From positions 1-20,083 of the forward strand of contig JAMQCK010000552.1 in the NCBI GenBank assembly GCA_024196135.1: 20,083 nucleotides of DNA, in the 5' to 3' direction. The position numbers were made by a program, and so were the translations under genes. Source of the DNA: Pleurotus ostreatus/Saccharomyces cerevisiae fusant (Eukaryota > Opisthokonta). This document shows, one piece after another, positions 7,600 through 17,490 of the stretch. Position 1 is the stretch's first letter; every line of letters starts with the position of its first letter. The notes beneath the pieces are model-generated. The model was not told the DNA's origin. It did not search any database and saw nothing but the letters and a program-made list of their open reading frames with translations.

Positions 7600-9800
7600 G
7601 CGGGCCCCGGCATTCTGCCGCCCCCGCCTCACCTTGTTCCGGCTCGAGAAGGCCAATGGGAAGCGGGCGTCAATCCAGGCGTCGTCGTCGGGTGTGGCGA
7701 GCGGGGACCTGTTGCCGTCGTTTCGTCGATTCATTTGATCCCGCACTGACAGCTCAGCGGATGCGTTCCTTGTGCCGCACCGCTACAGACCGCTACGCAG
7801 AGGTCTATTGAGGTCAGAAAGGAATCATGTGCCGAGGGCCCGTCACTCGAAGACTCCAAGGCAACGCGGCACCGCCCATCCTTCTGACCGCGTGAAGGCA
7901 GCGAAGAACGTCAGAATAGACACCAAAAACAATTCGATACCTACCGAGGTGTTTATGCTCACAGCATACGAAGTAATCCAGCGCATGAGAGCCGCAAGGC
8001 GGATGCCATGCAGTAGCAGCAGTGCTCGGTGAGTGTCAGAGAACGAGGTCGAATGCGAACGTGCGGCTATGTAACCGGTCGCATCTGCCGCCCTCCCCTC
8101 GGAATGTGTTCCTCGAGTGATCTGTCGGAGGGCATGCGCAGAGGACCCTCCGATGACAGTCTCCCCAGTACGGGGCGACTCCGTTCGTCATGAGAAGCAC
8201 AGCACAGACACGGGTGTGTCTTCGAAAAGTGGACGCTCTTCGTTCTATCCTCGTCCGGCGCGGACGGGTCTTGCTCTCGTCCGCATGGATGCTCGGGCTA
8301 TGCAGGTTTCAGTAACATGACATCTGCAGCTACAGCTGTGCACCTACATAGCTCAAAGGGCTTCTTCCACTGTCATCATCGAGCTTGATGATAGGTCGAC
8401 GTGACCAGGTGGAGCCAAAAGAACTACACCGTACACGGCCCCAAACCACGATGCTGAGACAGCTAGGCTTCAGGCTGCTGTCGTTCCGGGGTTCACGAAG
8501 TTCATGAGAATTTTGTATAACTTTGAATCACACGTGCTAGTCCAAGAAGAGTGCGCCGGTTGTACTACTGCATGGGAGTGTGAAAGAGCCTGTTTTCTCG
8601 TCAGACTGCCGGCAAAGCCCGACCCTGCTTATTTGCCTCTGTTTTTCCTTAAAGGTGGCGTCTAATCACGTGCATGATGCTGCAAGCCTCTGCTGTCTTC
8701 CTCCTGCCATGAGGCTAGTCGTATAAAGCTGCATAACACTGCGAATTGAATGGAATATACCTCTGGTAGAGCGTGGAGAGTAGCTGCTCCGCTTTCGTCT
8801 GCCATTCGTCCACCCCTCCGCGTCAAATTAAATGCCAAAAATCTGACAATGTCCTGCTGCACGGTCTTTCGGCCTGCAAGCAGCAGAGGTCCCGCTCAAC
8901 CAACATGCCCCTCGCCTTTTACTAGGGGCATCCGGGATGGGGCCTCGTCCAATGCTGTTATACAATCTTTGGAGCCGTTCGCCTTCTAGGCGATTTCTTT
9001 CTTTTTCTCCTAAACCCGTAATTTGGTATTTGCGTGCTGAATCTACGTGCTCGTCGCTGGCCGCCATGCAATGGGCGAGCGCTGCGCGTTTTGGTAAAGC
9101 CACCTTTTGGCGACACCAACTCCAACCTCGAAAGTGGGCTAATTTGCGGGAACCTGCCAGTGAGTGAGCTGTGGTACCAGACACACAGATGCTTGTTTCG
9201 AGTTTGGGTTCAAACGAAAGGGAAGAAAGAGCGCGATAGAGACTCAAGGCGTACATGGTGCATGTAAATACGAAGGACGCGGAGAGTGGGCAAGACAGAT
9301 AAGCGGGGAGCGCAGGGTTGAAAGCACCTCGACGCGCGCGGGTCCGACGGAAAGGCCTCGATCACGTGTGTGCCACGTTCGTGCTTCGCTAAATCCCAAC
9401 ATCCCATCCTCGGAGTTCGGGAACCGGCGTTACTCCTTCGGATTGACGGCAGGTCAAGCCTGGTACGCAAGAATGTGTGTAAGAAAAATCAGGCAGAGGA
9501 GCGAAGACACCAGCACAGGATAGAACAACTGCTAGTGCTGACAGCGGCGAAGCCAGCCGCAAAAGTCAAAAGTGGAGAAGGAAAGGCCCTGTCACACCCG
9601 TGACTATGTTGTCTTCCTTCCTCCTTGATCTTAGTCAACGGGGTGACGCCCGGAACCCGTTGACCGCCACGACCGGAAAATACGCCAGCAAGTAATGCTA
9701 CAGTAAGAGCTTACACCCCTTGTCAAGTCGATTGGGAATCTCGACTCTGCACTCGTCAGCAATCGCAGTGGCACGGACAGACTGTTTATCGTTGCAAAAC
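7600..9800. other. Long intergenic region without a convincing gene
   Basis: About 2.3 kb separates the divergent secreted-protein and OYE promoters. It appears less GC-rich than the flanking genes. No open frame shows a recognisable domain, a credible start or splice pattern, and I found no tRNA box A/box B pair. The longest frame (8828-9256, minus, 142 codons) has an atypical composition and I do not call it. The region may hold regulatory DNA, a non-coding transcript or a decayed insert. Confidence 0.5.
9631..9664. promoter_or_regulatory. Yap1/AP-1-like site plus 9-bp inverted repeat upstream of OYE
   Basis: TTAGTCA at 9631-9637 matches the known fungal Yap1 response-element variant. It overlaps the left arm of a perfect inverted repeat, GTCAACGGG (9634-9642) and CCCGTTGAC (9656-9664), with a 13-nt spacer. 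It lies about 280-310 bp upstream of the OYE start. Oxidative-stress control of OYE genes by Yap1 is known in yeast; its use here is inference. Confidence 0.35.
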
Positions 9801-9830
9801 CGGGGAGCTTGGCATTCAGCTTCGATGTAC

Positions 9831-9837
9831 TATAAAA
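9831..9837 (+). promoter_or_regulatory. TATA box of the OYE gene
   Basis: TATAAAA lies 114 bp upstream of the ATG at 9945. A pyrimidine-containing leader with several CTCG and TTCTC runs follows, as expected for a fungal transcription start region. Confidence 0.6.
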
Positions 9838-9944
9838 CTGCTCTCGATGATCCTTCTACTCAAGTTCTCGTCGATCCCTCGAATTCCAAGTTCTCGCTGA
9901 AAGCATCTACTACAAGGCATCCGTCCACCTAAATAACACCAACC

Positions 9945-11362
<1,418 letters not shown>

Positions 11363-11563
11363 TAAATTGTCCCAGTAGATTTGAACATAGATTCGATTCT
11401 GTAACTTATCGAAGTTGCTTTTTCTCATGGAGTCTTTGGTCGCAAAGCGGAGTGCGGCATTAACCCGTTTTGTTGAAGATGGCCGTGTCAGCGGCTGCGT
11501 ATGGGTTGGGAGGCATTGTGCAAAGCTAGCAGTCTCCCCCATGTCACAATTCACCTTCCGATC

Positions 11564-11608
11564 ACGCGTCTGTGACCGACGCGTCCTCTGCGTCCGCTCC
11601 CCACGCGT
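11564..11608. promoter_or_regulatory. Three ACGCGT (MluI cell-cycle) boxes before the Dpb3-like gene
   Basis: ACGCGT occurs at 11564-11569, 11579-11584 and 11603-11608, that is 70, 55 and 31 bp before the ATG at 11634. This motif is the binding site of the fungal MBF (Mbp1-Swi6 type) G1/S activator, which controls many DNA replication genes. Clustering of three palindromic copies in 45 bp fits the replication role inferred for the gene. The sites are close enough to the ATG to lie in the 5' leader. Confidence 0.6.
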
Positions 11609-11633
11609 CGCGCAATTACCCTCCCCATCCATC

Positions 11634-12714
11634 ATGGAAACCCAGGAAAGCATCGCCATCGCCGAGACCGAAGTCGACGAGCAGTCTATACCCGCCGACG
11701 ACGACGTCCTCGACGAGGAGGAGACGCAGGAGACTGTTGCCGCGGATGACGATGATGAAGCGCCAGTGGAGGACAGCGGGCCAGTAGATGGAAGCGGCGC
11801 GCCCAACGAGGGAAGCGTACCTACCGGGGAGCCTGTCGACACCAAAGGGAAGAAGAAGCGGAAAGCGCCGGCCCCAGAAGCTGAACGCGAGCCGGGGAAG
11901 ACTCTGCTGCCCTTCACGCGCGTGCAGAAGATCATTAAGGCGGATAAGGTGCGTGCGTAGGGCGTGATGGAGGAGGGAGGGGGTTTAACGAAGTCGGACA
12001 AACGTTGCTGACGAGGAGATTGGTCCTCAGGAGATACAAATGATCGCGCGCGACGCGACGTTCTTGATATCGCTGGCAGCGGAAGAGTTTATACGACGAT
12101 TTGTGCAGGCGGGGCAGCGCGTCGCGGAGCGGGAGAAGCGGGCGACGGTGCAGCATAGGGATCTAGGTACGCTCATTGCTACTGTCCGTGCACCGTCACT
12201 CATGTCATCCTGCAGCCACCGTCGTCCGGAAAGCGGACGAGTTCATCTTCTTGGAAGGTGCGCTTCCTCATCCACCCTGCTCGTCTTTCCCTCAGTTGCC
12301 ATCCTCCATCCTCCTCCCCACTCCTTCGTCAATGCCCTCCACGCCATCTCGTTCACCTTCACACACCCACCATCCATCACTCCCCGCCCACCCGCCTAAC
12401 ACCCTCCCACAGAAATCATCCCCTGGACCTCCCCCGACCCGGCGCCCAAACGCGGGAAGAAGCAGAAGGAGGTCGAAGAGGCGAAGAAGAACGCCGCCGC
12501 GGCGCCTCCTACCATTCTCGATACTTTCGTTGGCGCGAGACCGGCGAAGGGGACGGCTGGGCGGGAGGGAGAGAGCACGCCTGCACATCCGGGCGGCGGT
12601 GCTGCAGGCGCTTCAGAGTCGCAAGGGACGCCTGCACCAAGTACTACGGGCGACGCGGCCAGCGATATTGTTATGACGGAGGATGGGACGATGACGCAGC
12701 ACGACAGCGATTGA
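11634..12714 (+). CDS. Histone-fold protein, Dpb3/POLE4/CHRAC-like
   Basis: Exons are 11634-11948, 12031-12166, 12216-12257 and 12413-12714 (introns 82, 49 and 155 bp), giving 264 residues. Residues 1-70 are acidic and disordered, KKKRK at 73-77 is a likely nuclear signal, and about 91-165 form a CBFD/NFYB-type histone fold. Within it LPFTRVQKIIKADK, then AAEEFIRRFVQAG, then RDLATVVRKADEFIFLE match the pattern of the small DNA polymerase epsilon subunit (Dpb3, POLE4) and the related CHRAC subunit better than NF-YC. These proteins pair with a Dpb4-type partner, bind DNA or nucleosomes, and support replication and heterochromatin inheritance. The tail after 166 is low complexity, with KRGKKQK and an acidic end. 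At 264 residues it is about twice the length of human POLE4. Exact orthology (polymerase epsilon or chromatin remodeller) is not settled. Confidence 0.83.
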
Positions 12715-13065
12715 GGGGCACGATCTGCGTCTTCCTACCACCTATCGAACATCCCAGCGCGAGCGCAGAGCCGGGCCTCTGACGTCCATGCTCGATAACT
12801 CAAGGACATGTCCTGCGCACCACTAATGCAGCGGCCACTCAAGTTTGGCCATCGGACTTATGCTGCTTAATGCGAGCCTGCGCCGTGGTCTCCAGCGCGC
12901 AGGGCGTGCCGTGTAGCTCATAAGAGCCGGTGCTGTGTTGTCCGTTTGCATCGCAGCGCGTCCATGTACCAGTAGAGCACGATATACAATATGCATTCCA
13001 AGAAAGCATTGTCCAAGCACGATCACTATCACCAAGCACCGTGCCGACACTTGAAGCACTGGTTA
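12715..13065. other. Intergenic region between convergent gene ends
   Basis: These 351 bp must hold the 3' untranslated regions and termination signals of both neighbours, the Dpb3-like gene on plus and the unknown gene on minus. I see no gene. An AT-rich ATATACAATATGCAT patch near 12980-12995 is the best candidate for polyadenylation signals. Confidence 0.45.
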
Positions 13066-15175
13066 TTACCCACCCTCCGTCATCCTCCTTGGATCCGGCA
13101 AGATCACAAACCGCGTGCAGAACACCGTTCTGTCCGGGACCACCTCTTCTCCTGGTTCTTCCTCTTCTACCTCCCCTTCCCCATCGCCCTGACTCAACCG
13201 CACCTGGCTCGACTGACTCCCCTCGCTCTGGCTAGAGAAGCCGAATGGCGGGGGCTGAGGCGCTCGTACCGGCGGCCTAGCCGGCTTTGCGTCTAGCGCC
13301 ATGCCGCCTGCAGCTCCTCCGTTGAGCGCATTTCGTCCACAACCATCCTCCTTCGCCTTCACTTTCCCATCCCCCACCACCTCCCCAAACGGCCTCCACA
13401 CCCACACCTCCCGCCCCACCTCGAACGCCGCGGCCTCCCTGACCACAGCGCGTTTGGCCTCGCGCACGCGGACATCGTGCGCGGCGTGCCGGCGCGCGTC
13501 GTACGCGGTCGCGTGGTGCTTGGCGTCGTAGGCGCGCTCGCGGGCGTCGAAGGCGAGGACGGCGGTGACGAACGTGGGACCGCGCGAAGAATCCTCGCAT
13601 GAGGTCGTTGTGGATCCGCGCGAGGTCGAGGTCGATAAGGAGTTCGAGGTAGGCGAGGTTGCGCTTGAGGAAGAGGGTCCACGCTTCCGCTTCTTGTGAA
13701 CGTGCGCAATTGACCCAGTCGCGTCCTCCTTTCCCTTTCCCTTCCCCACCCCCGTCCCCTCCACCACCTCACACACCGCGATCCCCGCGCTCCACTTATC
13801 CGGCACGTTCCCCGCGTAGGCGCCCTTCGACGGCTGCGGCGCGCGCACAATGCGCTTGATGCGCAGGCGGAGATCCGGGTGGAGGCGGGGGTGGTGTGGG
13901 GTGCGAGAGGTGGTGGTGATGGTGGTGGAGGTGGAGGCGGGTTTGGTAGAAGTCGAAGACGTTCTCAGCGCTGAAGTCGAATTTGGCTTGACCGGCGTAG
14001 ACAGAGGCTTGCTCGGGGTCCCGAGCGACCTTCGCGTAGTAGAGTTAGCCTTGGCTGAGGTATATGCTGGTTTCCCCTTGGCCGGCGTAGCCAAAGCCGC
14101 CTTTTCTGCAGCGAACAACGGTCTGCTCAGAGCTGATATCGGCTTGCCCGAAGGCGCAGATTTGTTACTGCCGGTAATCTGCCTATCCATATCCGTCTGC
14201 CAAAGGGCCACCGCCGACTGCGTGCTCGAAATGAGGGACGCCGCTCGTGCAGCAAAGCCACCTCTGAGGTTATCGTCAGCATCAACCCTTCAACGCATAT
14301 GTGCGGATTGGGCAAACAGTACTCACGGAACATGCCTCTCAGGTCTCACCCCATCCTTCTTCGACGGACTTCGATATAGCCCGCGCTCCTCTTCAGTGAG
14401 CGGCAGTACCGGGACCACCGCATGCGACTGCAGCATCAACGATGCCACCTCAGCATTCCCGCCCTCCGTCCCAAACTCGGTCGCCCGCGCGACATTCGTC
14501 GTCAGAATTGTCTTCGTGAACTTCGGCGGGGTCTTGGGCGGTGGTAGGGGCGGCGCGACAGCAGGTCTGAGTTTCGGTGTCGGCTTTGCGGCAGATACTG
14601 GGGGAGGGAGAGGCGGTGGCCGACGAGGTGTGGTAGTGTTGGTGGTCGGCGTAGAGAAATTGGGCAGGTGTAGGTTCGGAGCGGACTTGATCGGCGTCTG
14701 GCATCGCAGGTCTACAACGCGCGAGCGGGGTTTCTTACTCGATGTTGCGGGAGACGGAAGGGTATCATTGGTGCGATGAAATGGGTTGACCAGCGAAGAT
14801 GGCTTCAGCGGTTGCAGCGTCTTGCGTTTGGGCGGTGGGGTGGAGGGAAGGGGTGGTGGAGGTACTGGTACGGGTAGCTTCCTCGCAGAGCACTGTTCTT
14901 TGTTGGCATTGGAGCTGGAGCTGGTAGCGAAGCCAGATTGAAAACCCTCCGAGTATATGCGCGCCTTTGGCCTCTTGCTCGCCTTGGACGATGTGATAAA
15001 GCCATCTGGCGTTGGGAAGCAAGATGGAGATGACTTTGTGGGAGTATGCCGTGCAGTCGCGTCCAGCTTCTGTCGTTTGCTGGGCCGCGGGTCCTGAACC
15101 TCCGGTCAGTATCTGCAAGACGTAGTCTTTGTTTATGTTGCTCACCGAGAATTCGGGTATTGGAGTTCGCTTCAT
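13066..15175 (-). CDS. Unrecognised CDK-site-rich nuclear-type protein, 664 residues
   Basis: Exons read on the minus strand are 15175-15146, 15093-14327 and 14263-13066, with TAA at 13066-13068. The introns are 52 and 63 bp with good donors (GTGAGC, GTGAGT) and branch points (CTGAC). Exon 1 encodes only MKRTPIPEFS; exon 2 is a 255-codon open frame lacking its own usable start, so single-frame searches would miss it. An in-frame ATG at 15220 would add 15 residues. Residues 1-265 are Pro/Ser/Lys-rich and disordered, with PSKRQK near 16. A more ordered patch, GGFAARAASLISSTQSAVALW, starts at 267. A Thr/Lys-rich linker and KKRKR at 456-460 follow. Residues about 397-664 have beta-like segments: RLRIKRIV, TFVTAVLAF, REVWVWRPF, FCTRFVIL. 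Eight S/T-P-x-K/R motifs lie between 27 and 358. I do not recognise a family. The upstream ACGCGT cluster suggests G1/S expression. Confidence 0.75.
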
Positions 15176-15328
15176 GATAGATGTGGTGTGGGATAGTATT
15201 CGTTGAGTAGCAGTAGGCAAGTAAAGAAGCGAGTATTCAGTCGCCTAAGCAGAAGCAGAGCAAGCATCCATGATGGAGGTAAGAAGCAAGAAGCAGTTCC
15301 GTGCTGGAATGCGGACCGATCGCCGGAA

Positions 15329-15402
15329 ACGCGTGCAGAATAATGACGTCACGCGTCACGGCCAAGTCAGATGGGCGCGTCCTGAACGCGTCCTTGACGC
15401 GT
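15329..15402. promoter_or_regulatory. Four ACGCGT boxes and a CRE upstream of the unknown gene
   Basis: ACGCGT occurs at 15329-15334, 15351-15356, 15386-15391 and 15397-15402, with a one-mismatch GCGCGT at 15375-15380. A perfect ATF/CREB palindrome TGACGTCA (15344-15351) overlaps the second box by one base. The cluster lies 154-227 bp upstream of the ATG at 15175, in the 347-bp gap to the SDR stop codon, so the unknown gene is the only nearby start. MBF-type G1/S control is the inference. Confidence 0.6.
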
Positions 15403-15522
15403 CGAGCTAGGGTGTACGAGGAGGGGCATAACAGAAATTGCTATGTCCTCGACGGATTGGAGAAACAGACCCGTTGCCGTGGTGTTACCAGTCATCAAAT
15501 TTGTACAGCTAAGTACGCCAGT

Positions 15523-16746
15523 TTACTTGCCTTCCCTTTGCTTGAAGAAATCCTCGATCTTATCTTCATCCATATCCGTCGTACTCCAAATCGGCTCATA
15601 CGCCTCCACATTCTCCTTCATCAACTGCAGCTTCCCCAGTATCCGCTTCCCCGCATCCGGACCCAAAGGCAGCCTCCGCCATTGTGGCTTCAGCTCCGCC
15701 GCCGCGGTGCCCTCGACGACCTCGAATATGCGCTGCACGGCTTTCTTCGTGTCGCCGACCTGCTTGGCCTTAATGTGGAGGTCGTCGTACGTCTGGAGCT
15801 GGCCAACGAATTCGGGGTAGTCGGTCTGGGAGGTGGAAGTGGCGCGCTGAGTTGTGGCGGCCGTGCCGAGGAAACCGGTGGGGAAGTAGCCGGCTTCGAC
15901 GATGGTGACTGAGATGTTCCAGCGCTCGACTTCGCGTGCGAGGGCTTCGGAGATAGCTGCATATCGTTGTTAATACCCTGCTTAATTGCGCATACGCGAC
16001 TGAAGTACACACCCTCCAGCGCCGCTTTCGACGAGTTGTATGCCGCGAATGGCGACATGCCAGCCATGGCCGCCACGGACGACATCATGTAGATCTGCCC
16101 CGACTTCTGCTTCTTCATGATAGGCAGGATGGCCTGCGTCACGGAAATGTGCCCGAAGAAGTTGACCTTGAACTGCTTTTCCAGCTCGTCTATCCTGCAA
16201 ACGTGTGGGTCAGCCCTGTCTCGTACAGCACCACTTTCACTACCCCCCCCCCCCTCGTCAGTCCCCCTTGACAAACTGAACTCAACACTCACAGCAACTC
16301 CTCCACCGGCGACACCAACGGCCACCCCGCATTATTGAACAGCACATCTACGCGCCCGTAGATCCCCTCTACGTCCTTTAGCGCGGCCTTGATATGGTCG
16401 TCCGGCCAGCTGAGATCGAGCTGCAGCGGTGTGGCTTGCGCGATGGACGCAGGGATCTTCTTGAGATCGCGCGCGCAGGCGATGACCTGGGTGATGTGTG
16501 GGTGGTGGCGAGTAGGGATGGATGACAGAGTGCGCGTGGGCAAGAGAGAAGCGAGGGAAGGAGAAGGAGGGGGGAAGGAAGCGTGCAGGAAAGAGGCAAG
16601 GGGTAAGGAGTGCGACTGAGCATATACCTCGACACAGCAGAACTTCCCAAGCTTACCTTATGCCCCCGCGAAAGCACCAGCTCTGCCAGCGCGAGCCCAA
16701 AACCAGAGTTGGACCCAGTGATCAGCCAAATTTTCTCGGTGGCCAT
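15523..16746 (-). CDS. Classical short-chain dehydrogenase/reductase (SDR), 299 residues
   Basis: Exons read on the minus strand are 16746-16657, 16486-16293, 16194-16013 and 15956-15523, with TAA at 15523-15525; the introns are 170, 98 and 56 bp. The Rossmann fold starts with the glycine motif TGSNSGFG at 10-17 (NAD(P)-binding), and D-L at 54-55 contacts adenine in this family. NNAG is at 81-84, and N106, S134, Y147 and K151 form the Asn-Ser-Tyr-Lys catalytic set in MSSVAAMAG..AAYNSSK. EAGYFPTGF follows, and a C-terminal tail of about 80 residues ends FKQREGK. It is a cytosolic oxidoreductase of the SDR group often annotated as retinol- or ketoreductase-like; the substrate cannot be told. 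Intron 1 is long, with a GA-rich plus-strand tract, and intron 2 carries a 12-base C run. It lies in tandem with the CPR gene on its right. Confidence 0.92.
16243..16254. repeat. C12 homopolymer in SDR intron 2
   Basis: Twelve consecutive C on the plus strand lie inside the 98-bp second intron. It is probably length-variable and prone to sequencing error, but should not affect the coding frame. Confidence 0.9.
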
Positions 16747-17490
16747 CGCGTGTAGCTTGTAGGGTGGTCTTCTGGAATCAGAGCGAAGTCGGGAGTAGGA
16801 TCACAGCGAAATCGAGCGTATGAGCACAGCGAAGCTAGCTAAGACACTAAGCTGACGAAGGACGGAGGGAAGAGCTCGGACACAGGCTAGCGGCGACCAT
16901 ATGGGCGATCAGGCAGTTTACAATTGTCGGGAACGCCATCCTGCGTTTGAGGTGCAGCATCGATGATAGCGAGAGATAGGCACCGGGTCTTGACCCCACT
17001 CTGTGAGTGGGAGACCCACAGGTGGGTCGGACGGATGAGGACGCCGACGTACAAGGACCAGAGGGCGCGCAGACGATGACAGTCAAGAACAAGCATTGAC
17101 AACTCAGTGGCGTCGACCCAATCCGCGTCCCCGGTCCGCTCTTCCTCCTCATCTTCACATTCACCTTACCCACAAGACATTCTACGAGATCCAGTGTATT
17201 AAATAGTTCTATGTGCTGACTATCATGAACACCCAGCTCCTGCCAGGGTCGCCTGCGGTAACGAGAGGTGGGGTCAGAGGTGTAACATATGTACAGAAAG
17301 CGGGCTGTGGCAGAAGGTAGTGCGCCATCCCAACCCGTTTCCCGACGAGCCATCGTTTTCCAGCCACCGCGCCCAGCGCACGGCAGCGTAGCGTGTAAGT
17401 GTAGTGAGAGGATAAGGGGCGAGAGGGAGGGGAATCAGGTCGAGGAGAGAACGAGGGAGCAGAGGGGCGCGACACAGAGGGACGAGCCAT
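16747..17490. other. Intergenic region: SDR promoter and CPR 3' region
   Basis: These 744 bp lie between the SDR start and the CPR stop, both on minus. I see no credible gene. A near-palindrome GACCCAC-AG-GTGGGTC at 17013-17028 could be a regulator site for the SDR gene or a small hairpin in the CPR 3' region. I found no clear TATA box for the SDR gene. Confidence 0.45.

Noticed and set aside
8764..8790. tRNA-like TGGTAGAGCGTGG string
   Set aside because: No box B (GGTTCGAATCC-like) follows at the right distance and no cloverleaf can be drawn.
8828..9256. 142-codon minus-strand open frame in the long intergenic region
   Set aside because: It has no recognisable motif, odd Cys/Arg/Trp composition, no obvious promoter or introns, and lies in DNA that looks less GC-rich than the real genes. 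I treat it as chance.
13850..14779. 309-codon plus-strand open frame
   Set aside because: It is antisense to the three-exon unknown gene, is Val/Gly/Arg-rich and has no motif. Splice signals and NLS and CDK motifs support the minus strand.
16847..17353. 168-codon minus-strand open frame between SDR and CPR
   Set aside because: Its composition is not protein-like, it has no domain, and it falls in the expected CPR 3' region and SDR promoter.
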